In this document: positions 1 through 7,816 of the stretch, in pieces
Layout of the letters: every line of letters starts with the position of its first letter
How positions within the stretch are numbered: the first letter of the stretch is position 1
NCBI GenBank assembly: GCA_964424125.1
Contig: CAYRHS010000040.1
Location: 1 to 20,638 of the forward strand
Source: CAYRHS01 sp964424125
Lineage (GTDB): Bacteria; Actinomycetota; Acidimicrobiia; IMCC26256; JAOSJL01
DNA: 20,638 nucleotides
Direction of reading: 5' to 3'
Notes under the pieces: generated by a model
The model's input: the letters and a program-made list of their open reading frames with translations, nothing else
Told to the model about the DNA's origin: nothing
The model's database searches: none
Translations under genes and position numbers: made by a program

Positions 1-400
1 CTACGCAAACCTCAATCCGACGCCCACCCCCGACCCCACGCCCGCGCCGAGGCTGATCGAGATCACGATCAACGGCGGCGACGAGCTGGTGGAGGAGACG
101 ACCCTGGCGGATCCCGGAGCCGTCGCGCCGTACTCGTACGCCGACTACGACCCGGGCGACGCGGTCGTCCGCCTCGTGGGCCGCTTCGTCGACAACGACG
201 ACCTCGACCCCCTCTTCAGCTACTACGACAACGACGGTAACGAGCTCGGGCCGCTCCCGCTCACTGCGAGCCAGCTCCTCGCGGTCGAGTCGGTCGGGAT
301 CTCGCTGTCGGTGAAGAAGGAGTCGGGTTTCGCGCGGAACCCGACGGTGGTGCAGAACAGGGTCCGGCTGCCCAACGTGGACTACCAGGAGGTGCAGTGA
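1..400 (+). CDS. PilW-like minor pseudopilin, C-terminal part (partial)
   Basis: This reading frame is open from base 2 to a TGA at 398-400, so about 132 C-terminal residues are visible and the start lies upstream of the window. It begins with a Pro/Thr linker (NPTPTPDPTPAP), followed by a beta-rich segment containing LFSYYDNDGNELGPLPLT. A 'YYDxDGxxL' stretch of this sort is typical of the globular part of PilW-like and other minor type IV pilin-like proteins. The next gene starts one base after its stop and encodes a PilX-like protein, so the two probably belong to one minor-pilin operon. An internal GTG at 89 exists but would cut the domain, so it is unlikely to be the start. The N-terminal prepilin signal cannot be checked here. 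The family call rests on the motif and on context. Confidence 0.6.
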   Translation, partial: YANLNPTPTPDPTPAPRLIEITINGGDELVEETTLADPGAVAPYSYADYDPGDAVVRLVGRFVDNDDLDPLFSYYDNDGNELGPLPLTASQLLAVESVGISLSVKKESGFARNPTVVQNRVRLPNVDYQEVQ

Positions 401-401
401 G

Positions 402-2021
402 ATGACCCGTCTCGTGCGCCGGCCTGCGACGGGGGAGCAGGGCATCGCGGTCATCACCGTCGTGCTCTCCACGCTCGTGCTGATGACCGTCGCCACGGCA
501 GCGGTCGGCTACGGGCTGGGCTCCCAGAACCTCTCCCGCCGCGACCAGGACTGGAACGCCGCGCTCGCGGCGGCCGAGGCGGGGATCGACGACTACGTCT
601 TCCGGCTCAACCAGGACAACGACTACTGGGTGACGGACGACCCCGACAACGGCGCGCTCAGCGGCTACGTCTCCTTGCCCGGCGGGTCGCCGGAAGCGGA
701 GTTCCGCTACGCGATCGACGCGAGCAGCATCGCCACGACCGGGACGCTCGAGATCACGTCCTCGGGACGCGTGCGCGGCGTGGAGCGGACGATCCAGGCG
801 ACACTGCGCAAGCGCAGCTTCCTCGACTACCTGTACTTCACGGACTTCGAGACGCTCGATCCGGTGGCCTACACGGACCCGTCGCCCGCGTGGGCGCAGG
901 CCAACTGCTCCGTCTACTGGTACGACGGCCGCAAGGAGAGCGGCCCGGGAGCCGACTGCATCAACATCCGGTTCGCGCCCGGCGACGTGGTCAACGGACC
1001 GCTCCACTCGAACGACGCCATCCTCATCCGGGGCAGCGCCTCATTTCTCGGCGACGTGACGACGAGCTGGGACGATCCCGCCGAGAAGTTCTGGCGGGAC
1101 GACCAGCCGGTGAGCTACCCGTTTTTCGCCAACCCGGGTGATCCGCGCTTCGCTCCTCCCCTCACGATGCCGCCCAGCAACACGGCGCTGCGCGCGGAGT
1201 CGGACGTGGACCTCGGAGGGCACGGTTGCCTCTTCACCGGCCCGACCAGCATCAAGCTGAACAGCGACGGGACGATGACCGTGCTCAGTCCGTTCTCCGA
1301 GGACACGACCCAGAACTGTTGGACTTCGGCGCTCCAGACCAGCGGAGCAACGATGGCGCTCCCCGACAACGGCGTGGTCTACGTCGAGAACGTGCCCACC
1401 GAGAACTCTCACTCGAGCTGCGTGTCGCACCCGCTGGGCTACCCGCAGCCCTACGACAGCACGAACACCTTCAGCTGTCGCGACGGTGACGCATTCGTCG
1501 AAGGGACCCTCAACGGGGAGCTCACGGTGGCGGCGGAGAACGACATCACGATCGTGTGGGATCTCCAATACCTGAACGGCGTCAGCGGTACCGACCTGCT
1601 CGGCCTCGTGGCGAACAACTTCGTCGAGGTGTACCACCCCGTCTACCGGTACTGGTGCGGCGGCTGGTGCTACCAGAACGTCTACGTGCGCACGAACTGG
1701 GGAACGCCCCTCGCCGAGAACAAGAACGCCCCGTTCGTGGACCCGCACATCGACGCCGCGATCCTGTCGGTCCAGCACTCGTTCATGGTGCCCCAGTGGT
1801 CGCGCCCGTACGGTGGAGGACTCGGCGACCTCTCGGTGACCGGGGTCATCGCGCAACGCTTCCGCGGACCCGTCGGCACCACGAGCGGCAGCGGGTATCT
1901 CAAGGACTACGTCTACGACACGCGCCTCCAGTACCTGTCCCCACCGAAGTTCCTCGATCCCGTGGCCTCGGCCTGGACGGTCGCGACATGGGCCGAGGTC
2001 AGCGACGCCGTCGGGAGCTGA
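402..2021 (+). CDS. Large PilX-like type IV pilus pseudopilin
   Basis: The product is 539 aa. ATG 402 is preceded by AGGAGGTG (387-394), and one base separates it from the upstream stop. The N-terminus is a short basic leader ending in Gly14, then a hydrophobic helix (residues 15-39, IAVITVVLSTLVLMTV), then an 'AALAAAEAGI' segment. This layout is characteristic of PilX-type minor pilins, which prepilin peptidase processes and which prime pilus assembly. The remaining roughly 480 residues are much longer than a usual PilX (about 150-200 aa). They include a segment like DVVNGPLHSNDAILIRG, which recalls DUF4900-type pseudopilin domains (recalled, not searched). The exported part has eight Cys residues, including a WCGGWC pair, so disulfides are plausible. 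Pilus assembly is a firm inference; the role of the big domain (tip adhesin, secretion or sensing) is unknown. Confidence 0.7.
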   Translation: MTRLVRRPATGEQGIAVITVVLSTLVLMTVATAAVGYGLGSQNLSRRDQDWNAALAAAEAGIDDYVFRLNQDNDYWVTDDPDNGALSGYVSLPGGSPEAEFRYAIDASSIATTGTLEITSSGRVRGVERTIQATLRKRSFLDYLYFTDFETLDPVAYTDPSPAWAQANCSVYWYDGRKESGPGADCINIRFAPGDVVNGPLHSNDAILIRGSASFLGDVTTSWDDPAEKFWRDDQPVSYPFFANPGDPRFAPPLTMPPSNTALRAESDVDLGGHGCLFTGPTSIKLNSDGTMTVLSPFSEDTTQNCWTSALQTSGATMALPDNGVVYVENVPTENSHSSCVSHPLGYPQPYDSTNTFSCRDGDAFVEGTLNGELTVAAENDITIVWDLQYLNGVSGTDLLGLVANNFVEVYHPVYRYWCGGWCYQNVYVRTNWGTPLAENKNAPFVDPHIDAAILSVQHSFMVPQWSRPYGGGLGDLSVTGVIAQRFRGPVGTTSGSGYLKDYVYDTRLQYLSPPKFLDPVASAWTVATWAEVSDAVGS

Positions 2022-2071
2022 CCGAGCCCCACTCCTCCGAAACGAAATAAGGCCGGCGAAAGGCCGACCAG

Positions 2072-2077
2072 TAGCAT
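2072..2077 (+). promoter_or_regulatory. Candidate -10 box (TAGCAT) of leaderless hisS
   Basis: TAGCAT fits the actinobacterial TANNNT -10 consensus and lies 7 bases before the GTG start at 2085. That spacing would place the transcription start on the start codon. No Shine-Dalgarno sequence precedes the GTG, which agrees with a leaderless mRNA. No clear -35 hexamer is visible. Confidence 0.5.
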
Positions 2078-2084
2078 CGCCGCC

Positions 2085-3368
2085 GTGCCTCGGCCGGCCC
2101 GTCCCGAACGCGACGTCTACCGCGCGCCCATGGGCACGCGGGACGTCCTCGCGCCGGAGTCGCGGCGCTGGGTGGACGCGGTGGCGAGCTTCGCCGTGCG
2201 GGCCCAGCGCTTCGGCTACGGGCTGGTCCTGACGCCCGCCTTCGAGCACCTCGAGGTCTTCGAGCGCGTGGGGACGGGCACCGACGTCGTGCACAAGGAG
2301 ATGTACGAACTCACCGACCGTGGTGGTCGTCGACTGGCGCTGCGCCCCGAGGGGACGGCATCGGTGGTCCGGGCGTTCGTGGAGCACCGGCCCACACCGC
2401 CGTGGAAGGCCTGGTACGTAGCGCCGCAGTTCCGCTACGAGCGGCCCCAGCGCGGCCGCTACCGCCAGCACCATCAGCTCGGGGTCGAGGCGATCGGCGT
2501 CGACGACCCCGACATCGACGTCGAGGTCGTCGATCTCGCCCACGGCTACCTGCGCGACCTCGGGCTGCGGGAGCTCACGCTGCGACTGAACTCGATGGGA
2601 GACGAGGCGAGCCGCGCGCCGTACGGGGAAGCGCTGCGCGAGTACCTGCTCGACCACGTCGGTGAGCTCGGCGACGAGTTCGCCGAACGGGTCGAAGCCA
2701 GCCCCTTGCGCGTCCTCGACAGCAAGCGCCGCGAATGGCAGGGAGTCATCGAGCGGGCGCCTCAGATCACCGAGTACCTGAGCGACGAGGCGGGCGCGGC
2801 GTTCGAACGCGTCCAGCGGGGCCTGCGGGCATTGGGGATCGACTTCGAGCTCTCGGCTCGCCTCGTGCGCGGCTTCGACTACTACACGGGCACGACGTTC
2901 GAGTTCAGCAGCAGCGCGCTCGATGCCGCCCAGGACGTCGTGTGCGGCGGCGGCCGTTACGATCGGCTCGCCGAGGAGATGGGCGGCCCGCGCGCCCCCG
3001 GCATCGGCTTCGGCCTCGGGCTCGAGCGGATGCTGCTCGCCGCCGACAGCGAGGGCGTGCTCCCCGGGGAGGGAGCGACCGTCGACGTGTTCGTCGTCGA
3101 CGGGCTCGACGGGCGTGATGCAGTCCTCGTTGTCCACGAGCTGCGCGAGACGGGGTTGCGGGCCGACCGCTCGTACGGAGGCCGGTCGGTGAAGGCGCAG
3201 TGGAAGCAAGCGGACCGGTCGGGCGCCCGCTACGGCGTGATGCTGGGTGCCGACGAGGCCGCGCGGGGGATGGTCGGTGTGAAGGATCTCGAGACCGGCG
3301 ACCAGATCGAGGTGGCCCGAGCCGAGGTGGCGGCGTGGATCGAGACGCGTCTGGAGACCCGGCCGTGA
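2085..3368 (+). CDS. hisS: Histidine--tRNA ligase
   Basis: This is a class II aminoacyl-tRNA synthetase of 427 aa that charges tRNA-His in the cytoplasm. Diagnostic segments are present in order: GTRD (17-20), LRPEGTA (86-92), motif 2 FRYERPQRGRYRQHHQLG (about 116-133), the histidine-binding VRGFDYYTG (261-269), GGGRYD (288-293) and motif 3 GIGFGLGLER (306-315). A C-terminal anticodon-binding domain follows (about 330-420). The length is normal. GTG 2085 was chosen because a TANNNT box lies 7 bases upstream and the protein then begins just before the conserved RAPMGTRD block. The 3' end runs into aspS through a GTGATG junction: the hisS TGA (3366-3368) shares one base with the aspS ATG, so the two are co-transcribed. 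Confidence 0.97.
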   Translation: MPRPARPERDVYRAPMGTRDVLAPESRRWVDAVASFAVRAQRFGYGLVLTPAFEHLEVFERVGTGTDVVHKEMYELTDRGGRRLALRPEGTASVVRAFVEHRPTPPWKAWYVAPQFRYERPQRGRYRQHHQLGVEAIGVDDPDIDVEVVDLAHGYLRDLGLRELTLRLNSMGDEASRAPYGEALREYLLDHVGELGDEFAERVEASPLRVLDSKRREWQGVIERAPQITEYLSDEAGAAFERVQRGLRALGIDFELSARLVRGFDYYTGTTFEFSSSALDAAQDVVCGGGRYDRLAEEMGGPRAPGIGFGLGLERMLLAADSEGVLPGEGATVDVFVVDGLDGRDAVLVVHELRETGLRADRSYGGRSVKAQWKQADRSGARYGVMLGADEAARGMVGVKDLETGDQIEVARAEVAAWIETRLETRP

Positions 3369-5122
3369 TGCGCACCCACCTCGGCGGGTCCTTGCGTGCG
3401 AGCGGCGCGGGAGCTCGCGTCACGCTGTGCGGCTGGGTGGCGCGTCGTCGGGACCACGGTGGCGTCATCTTCGTCGACCTGCGCGACGCGGGCGGGATCG
3501 TGCAAGCGGTGCTGGACCCGACGGTCCCCGGCCTCGAGGATGCACACCGTCTCCGGGGGGAGTGGGTCGTGCGCATCACCGGTGAGGTCCGGCATCGGCC
3601 CGAGGGGACCGTGAACCCGGATCTCGCGACGGGAGAGATCGAGATCGCCGTCGATGAGTTCGAGGTGCTGAGCGCGGCCGAGCCCCCGCCCATCCCCGTG
3701 GACGACCGGGCGGACGTCGACGAGGCGCTCCGTCTCCGGTACCGTTACCTGGACCTGCGCCGGCCCCGGCTCCAACGCAACCTACGCTTGAGGGCCCGAG
3801 TCGCGGCGGCAGTGCGGCGCTCCATGGACGAGCAGGGCTTCGTCGAGGTCGAGACGCCCACGCTCACTCGTTCGACCCCGGAAGGGGCACGGGACTTCCT
3901 CGTGCCCAGCCGTCTGCAGGCGGGGTCCTGTTACGCGCTGCCGCAGTCCCCGCAGCTGTTCAAGCAGCTGCTGATGGTCGCTGGGGTCGACCGCTACTAC
4001 CAGATCGCGCACTGCTGGCGCGACGAAGACCTGCGCGCCGATCGAGCGCCGGAGTTCACCCAGCTCGACGCGGAGCTGGCCTTCGCCGGCCCCGACGACG
4101 TGATGGCCGCGATCGAGGAAGCCGTGGCCTCCACGGTCGAAGCGGTGACGGGGACGCGGCCCGGGCCATTCGACCGTATGACCTGGCACGACGCGATGGC
4201 TCGCTACGGCACCGACAAGCCCGACCGGCGGTTCGCGATCGAGCTCGTGGACCTCTCCGAAGTGTTCGCGCAGAGCGACTTCCGCGCCTTCGCGAGCAAG
4301 CACGTCGTGGGTCTGCGCGTCGAGGGTGGCGCGACGACGCCTCGGGCGCGCCTCGACGAATGGACGGAGCGAGCGAAGGCGCTCGGCGCCGGCGGGCTCG
4401 TCTGGATGCGGGTGACGGCCGGCGGGCTCGACTCACCGGTGGCGAAGTTCCTCGGCGACGTCGAGCACCAGCGTGTCCCGCGCCTTCTGGCGGCCGCGGA
4501 CGGTGACCTCGTGCTCCTGGTGGCCGACGACGACGAACGACTCGCGCAACAGGTGCTCGGCGCGCTGCGCCTCGACCTCGGCCGGCCGGCCCGCACCGAC
4601 GAGCCGCTCGACCTGTGTTGGATCGTGGACTTCCCGCTCTTCGACGAGCTCGACGAGGACGGTCGCCCGCACCCCGCGCACCACCCGTTCACCGCTCCCC
4701 ATCCCGAGGATCTCGGCCGCCTCGAGTCCGAGCCGCTGCGGGTCCGCTCCCTGGCCTACGACCTGGTGTGCAACGGCTTCGAGCTCGGATCGGGCTCGGT
4801 ACGAATCCACGATCGTGCGCTCCAGGAGCGGATCTTCGGCCTCCTCGGCATCGGCTCCGCGGAGGCGCGGCTCCGCTTCGGCTTCCTGCTCGAGGCGTTC
4901 CGCTACGGCGTCCCGCCGCACGCCGGTTTCGCCTTCGGAATCGACCGGCTGGCCATGATCCTCGCCGGGGAGCACTCGATCCGCGAGGTCATCGCCTTCC
5001 CGAAGACCCAGACCGGTGCCGACCTGTTGACCGGCGCACCGGCGCCGGTGGAAGCCGACCAGCTCCGGGAAGTCGGGCTCGCCCTCCTCCCGCACCTCCG
5101 TCCGGACGCACAGGCCGAGTAG
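3368..5122 (+). CDS. aspS: Aspartate--tRNA ligase, probably non-discriminating (Asp/Asn)
   Basis: This is a class II synthetase of 584 aa of the bacterial AspRS type. It has an N-terminal OB-fold with GWVARRRDHGGVIFVDLRD (from residue 22), a catalytic core with YRYLDLRRP, TPEGARDFLVPSR and EFTQLDAELAF, a bacterial GAD insertion, and the C-terminal FAFGIDRLAMILAGEHSIR and VIAFPKTQTG. It carries His30 in the 'RDHGG' motif and Gly80 in 'RPEGTVNP'. These residues are associated with non-discriminating AspRS enzymes, which also make Asp-tRNA-Asn for the GatCAB amidotransferase; the E. coli discriminating enzyme has Leu and Lys there. Synthetase identity is certain; tRNA specificity is inferred. 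ATG 3368 overlaps the hisS stop (GTG 3365 is an alternative). The gene converges with the minus-strand gene, with 4 bases between the two stops and no terminator hairpin. Confidence 0.96.
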   Translation: MRTHLGGSLRASGAGARVTLCGWVARRRDHGGVIFVDLRDAGGIVQAVLDPTVPGLEDAHRLRGEWVVRITGEVRHRPEGTVNPDLATGEIEIAVDEFEVLSAAEPPPIPVDDRADVDEALRLRYRYLDLRRPRLQRNLRLRARVAAAVRRSMDEQGFVEVETPTLTRSTPEGARDFLVPSRLQAGSCYALPQSPQLFKQLLMVAGVDRYYQIAHCWRDEDLRADRAPEFTQLDAELAFAGPDDVMAAIEEAVASTVEAVTGTRPGPFDRMTWHDAMARYGTDKPDRRFAIELVDLSEVFAQSDFRAFASKHVVGLRVEGGATTPRARLDEWTERAKALGAGGLVWMRVTAGGLDSPVAKFLGDVEHQRVPRLLAAADGDLVLLVADDDERLAQQVLGALRLDLGRPARTDEPLDLCWIVDFPLFDELDEDGRPHPAHHPFTAPHPEDLGRLESEPLRVRSLAYDLVCNGFELGSGSVRIHDRALQERIFGLLGIGSAEARLRFGFLLEAFRYGVPPHAGFAFGIDRLAMILAGEHSIREVIAFPKTQTGADLLTGAPAPVEADQLREVGLALLPHLRPDAQAE

Positions 5123-5126
5123 CCCC

Positions 5127-5771
5127 TCACTCGATGGTGAGCCGGAGGAGGTTGTCGCCCGCGACCAGGGTGATCGGTTCCCGGCCCGCCCTCGCGGCCG
5201 TGCCGATGTCGACACCGTTGCTGGGCGGGACCGCCGGAGTCTCGACCTGCCACGTGATGTCGTAGTCACCCGGCGGGAGGTCGGCGAGGACGAAGCCGCC
5301 GGACGGGTCGGCCGGGATCGGCCCCTGGTAGCCGGCGCCCTCGAGCTCGAGGTTCGTCAGCGTCAGGTCGTTACGCAGGACGAGCGAGAGCCGCAGGGTC
5401 GCGAGCTGAGGTGCGGGCTCCGGCGCGGTGGGTGGCAGCGTCGTCGGCGGCGCCGTGGTCGGAGGCGCGGTCGTGGCCGGCGCTTGCGTCGGCGGTGGCG
5501 TGGGTGCGGGTGCAGTCGTCGTCGTCGACGCTTCCGCGGTCGTCGTCGTCTGCTCGACCTGCTCGGCGAGCACTTGCGTCGCGGGGCCACCGTCGTCGTT
5601 CCACGCGAGCGCACCTGCGGTACCGAGGCCGATCACCAGCGCGCCCGCGGTCGCGGCGACCGTCAGCCGGGTGAGGCGGCGACGGCGGAGGGCCTGCGCG
5701 CGGTGCGCGACCGCGCCGCGCGCCGGGCCGTCCGGACGAGGCGGATCGGGATCGTGCAGGTCGTCGAACAT
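5127..5771 (-). CDS. Single-pass membrane protein with Thr/Pro linker, partner of the ECF sigma factor
   Basis: The product is 214 aa from ATG at 5771 on the minus strand; an overlapping GTG at 5774 would add one residue. Layout: an acidic then Arg-rich cytoplasmic N-terminus (1-34), one transmembrane helix (about 35-56), a low-complexity Thr/Pro/Ala linker (about 75-118), and an outside domain of about 95 residues. The outside domain has alternating hydrophobic strands and a GGFVLADLPPGDYDITWQ segment, like the beta-sandwich of carboxypeptidase-regulatory or PEGA-type domains. Its start overlaps the sigma-factor stop (TGATG), so the two are translationally coupled. This position is usual for an anti-sigma factor, but no HxxxCxxC zinc motif is visible. 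It could be a divergent membrane anti-sigma, a sensor, or a surface protein controlled by the sigma factor. I do not recognise the family. Confidence 0.7.
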   Translation of the reverse strand: MFDDLHDPDPPRPDGPARGAVAHRAQALRRRRLTRLTVAATAGALVIGLGTAGALAWNDDGGPATQVLAEQVEQTTTTAEASTTTTAPAPTPPPTQAPATTAPPTTAPPTTLPPTAPEPAPQLATLRLSLVLRNDLTLTNLELEGAGYQGPIPADPSGGFVLADLPPGDYDITWQVETPAVPPSNGVDIGTAARAGREPITLVAGDNLLRLTIE

Positions 5772-6376
5772 CACTCGGCCCCCGCGATCGAGGAGGTGGT
5801 GGGACCGGAGGCGACGTCACCGGCCTCGGAGCCCGCCAACGACCGCATCCGGGCGCGCAACGAGGCGAGCCCCCGCGATGCGTGCTGCTTCACCGTGCCC
5901 GCGCTGCAACCGAGCGCCGCGGCGACGTCCGCCTCGGAGAGGTCCGCGACGTAGCGGAGGAGTACGACCTCACGCTGGCGCTTCGAAAGGTCGCGCAACG
6001 CTCGGATCAGGTCGATGCGTTCGGCCGACGGTCCGGTCGTGGAGAGCGACGGTTGCTCCACCAGCGAGGTGAGCCGACCGTTCTTGCGCCACCACCCGTA
6101 GGCGAGGTTGCCGGCGACCCGGACCACCCACGCTTCCGCGTGATCCCGCACGCGGTTCCAGCGGAGCAAGGCCCGGGCCAGCGCCTCCTGGGCGACGTCC
6201 TCGGCCTCGGTTCGTCGCCCGATGATCTGGTACCCGATCCCGTAGGCGCGGCCGTACAGATCGTCGAACGCCTCTTCGAAGGTGAGGTCGACGACCGGCG
6301 CGCTCTCCGCACCGGTCGCCGCCGCGAGTGCTGGGCTATTTGCCGGAAGTGTCACGTTCGTCCGTCCCGCAGCCAT
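5771..6376 (-). CDS. ECF-type (sigma-70 family) RNA polymerase sigma factor
   Basis: The product is 201 aa from ATG 6376 (minus strand). Sigma region 2 spans about 34-101: FEEAFDDLYGRAYGIGYQII, then GRRTEAEDVAQEALARAL and AEAWVVRVAGNLAYGWWRK. Region 4 spans about 120-178: LRDLSKRQREVVLLRYVADL, then a helix-turn-helix, LSEADVAAALGCSAGTVKQH, and SRGLASLRARM. Regions 1 and 3 are absent, as in ECF (group IV) sigma factors; the SigE/SigM-like subgroup common in actinobacteria is the closest I recall. An open frame extends to 6445, but those 23 extra codons have no sigma similarity and would cover the likely promoter. The gene diverges from rarA across 122 bases and is coupled to the downstream membrane-protein gene. 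The signal it responds to cannot be deduced. Confidence 0.9.
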   Translation of the reverse strand: MAAGRTNVTLPANSPALAAATGAESAPVVDLTFEEAFDDLYGRAYGIGYQIIGRRTEAEDVAQEALARALLRWNRVRDHAEAWVVRVAGNLAYGWWRKNGRLTSLVEQPSLSTTGPSAERIDLIRALRDLSKRQREVVLLRYVADLSEADVAAALGCSAGTVKQHASRGLASLRARMRSLAGSEAGDVASGPTTSSIAGAE

Positions 6377-6381
6377 TCCAA

Positions 6382-6387
6382 ACAATA
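6382..6387 (-). promoter_or_regulatory. Candidate -10 box (TATTGT) of the ECF sigma gene
   Basis: Read on the minus strand, TATTGT ends 5 bases before the chosen ATG at 6376. It matches TANNNT and would give a leaderless or nearly leaderless transcript. The spacing is a little short, and I found no typical ECF -35/-10 pair (GGAAC...GTC) that would support autoregulation. Confidence 0.35.
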
Positions 6388-6458
6388 CGCGTTCACCGAC
6401 CCCCCGGTTGACAGGTTCACGAGAAATGGCCTCCGGCCTGGGCATTCTCCGAGTCGGG

Positions 6459-6476
6459 CGGCGGTCGCGACCGCCG
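6459..6476. promoter_or_regulatory. Perfect 18-bp palindrome in the sigma/rarA divergent region
   Basis: Bases 6459-6476 form a perfect 18-bp palindrome with half-site CGGCGGTCG. It lies 9 bases upstream of the candidate rarA -10 box (6486-6491), so it covers the -35 area. That is a natural place for a repressor operator. In 70 percent GC DNA an 18-bp perfect palindrome is unlikely but possible by chance, and no known operator consensus was recognised. Confidence 0.35.
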
Positions 6477-6485
6477 AGCCGGGCC

Positions 6486-6491
6486 TACGAT
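6486..6491 (+). promoter_or_regulatory. Candidate -10 box (TACGAT) of leaderless rarA
   Basis: TACGAT matches TANNNT and lies exactly 7 bases before the rarA GTG at 6499, the same spacing as at hisS. There is no Shine-Dalgarno sequence before the GTG. Together these support a leaderless transcript that begins at the start codon. Confidence 0.5.
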
Positions 6492-6498
6492 CGACGCG

Positions 6499-7803
6499 GT
6501 GAGCGACGACCTCTTCACGGCCCGGGCGGCCTCGGAGCTCGACACTCGGGCCCCGCTGGCGGCACGGATGCGACCCCGCACCCTCGACGAGCTCGTGGGC
6601 CAGGACGAGCTGGTCGGCCGGGACGGCCCGCTGCGGGTGCTCCTCGAGTCCGATCGCCTGTCGTCGATCATTCTCTGGGGGCCGCCGGGAACGGGCAAGA
6701 CGACGCTGGCGCGCCTCGTGGCCCGGGCGACGGCGCAGGCCTTCGAGCCGCTGTCCGCCGTCAGCGCGGGTGTTCGCGACGTCCGTGAGGTCGCGGAGCG
6801 AGCGCGGGCGCGCCTCGGGGAGCGGGGCCAGGGGACGATCCTGTTCCTGGACGAGATCCACCGCTTCAATCGTGCGCAGCAGGACGCGCTGCTCCCGCAC
6901 GTCGAAGACGGACTGCTCGTGTTGGTGGGCGCCACGACCGAGAACCCGTACTTCTCGCTGACGTCGCCATTGTTGAGCCGCTCGAGTCTGCTCCGGTTGC
7001 ACCCGCTCGCCCCCGCTGATCTCCGGAGCCTGGTCGAACGTGCGCTGCGCGACACCGAGCGGGGTCTCGGGGACCACGAGCTCGACCTCGCGCCGGACGC
7101 GCTTGATCATCTCGTCGATCGTGCCGAGGGTGACGCGCGTAACGTGCTCACCGCGCTCGACGTCGCCGCCGGGCTGGCTGTGGAACACGGTCGCGAGAAG
7201 ATCACGCTCGCCGACGCCGAAGCCGCCGTGTCGACGCGAGCATTGCGATACGGCGACGACGAGCACTACGATGTCCTTTCCGCGTTCATCAAGAGCATCC
7301 GAGGCAGCGACGTCGACGCGGGTTTGTTCTGGCTCGCGCGGATGCTCGACGCCGGAGAAGACCCGCGGCTGATCGCTCGCCGCCTCGTGATTCTGGCGTC
7401 CGAGGACGTCGGGATGGCCGATCCGCGAGGCCTGGTCCTCGCCGACGCCGCGGCTCGCGCCGTGGAGTTCGTCGGGATGCCCGAGGTGGCGCTCAACCTC
7501 GCGCACGCAGTCGTCTACCTCGCGCACGCACCGAAGTCGAACTCCGTGACGAAGGCGCTGGGTGCGGCACAGCATGACGTTCGTGAGGCCGCGACGAGCG
7601 GCGTTCCCGTCCACCTCCGTGACGCGCACTACCGGGGTGCCGCTTCACTCGGCCACGGAGAGGGTTACGTCTATCCTCACGACGCTCCGGACGGATGGGT
7701 CGACCAGCAGTACCGCCCAGCCGAGGTCGCGCGCCGTCGCTATTGGCAGCCGAGCGGCCGGGGCGAGGACCGGGAGACCGGCGCCGACTCGCGCCGCGAC
7801 TGA
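6499..7803 (+). CDS. rarA: Replication-associated recombination protein A (AAA+ ATPase)
   Basis: The product is 434 aa, normal for the RarA/MgsA/WRNIP1 family, which acts at stalled replication forks and is related to clamp-loader subunits and RuvB. The N-terminus has the family signature PLAARMRPRTLDELVGQ (19-35). The ATPase core has Walker A GPPGTGKTT (61-69), Walker B ILFLDEIHRFN (114-124), sensor 1 GATTENP (144-150) and a downstream SPLLSRS arginine. The C-terminal tetramerisation part includes SAFIKSIRGSDVDAGLFWLA and ASEDVGMADP, both typical of RarA. The start is the GTG with a TANNNT box 7 bases upstream. The next gene follows after 13 bases. Streptomyces, as I recall it, has rpsD between rarA and the DUF948 gene; it is absent here. 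Confidence 0.96.
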   Translation: MSDDLFTARAASELDTRAPLAARMRPRTLDELVGQDELVGRDGPLRVLLESDRLSSIILWGPPGTGKTTLARLVARATAQAFEPLSAVSAGVRDVREVAERARARLGERGQGTILFLDEIHRFNRAQQDALLPHVEDGLLVLVGATTENPYFSLTSPLLSRSSLLRLHPLAPADLRSLVERALRDTERGLGDHELDLAPDALDHLVDRAEGDARNVLTALDVAAGLAVEHGREKITLADAEAAVSTRALRYGDDEHYDVLSAFIKSIRGSDVDAGLFWLARMLDAGEDPRLIARRLVILASEDVGMADPRGLVLADAAARAVEFVGMPEVALNLAHAVVYLAHAPKSNSVTKALGAAQHDVREAATSGVPVHLRDAHYRGAASLGHGEGYVYPHDAPDGWVDQQYRPAEVARRRYWQPSGRGEDRETGADSRRD

Positions 7804-7816
7804 CGGGGAGGAGTCG

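Noticed and set aside
1041..3209. Long minus-strand open frame of 722 codons opposite the PilX-like gene and hisS
   Set aside because: It is antisense to a certain hisS, and its translation is Arg/Val/Glu-rich low complexity typical of GC-rich shadow frames. No domain is recognisable.
5411..5545. Repetitive region that might be a DNA repeat or CRISPR-like array
   Set aside because: It encodes the Thr/Pro/Ala linker of the minus-strand membrane protein. The repetition is at amino-acid level, with no regular repeat-spacer structure.
6408..6413. Perfect TTGACA hexamer as a -35 box for rarA
   Set aside because: No -10-like hexamer lies 16-19 bases downstream, and it is about 72 bases from the TACGAT box. 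It is probably chance.
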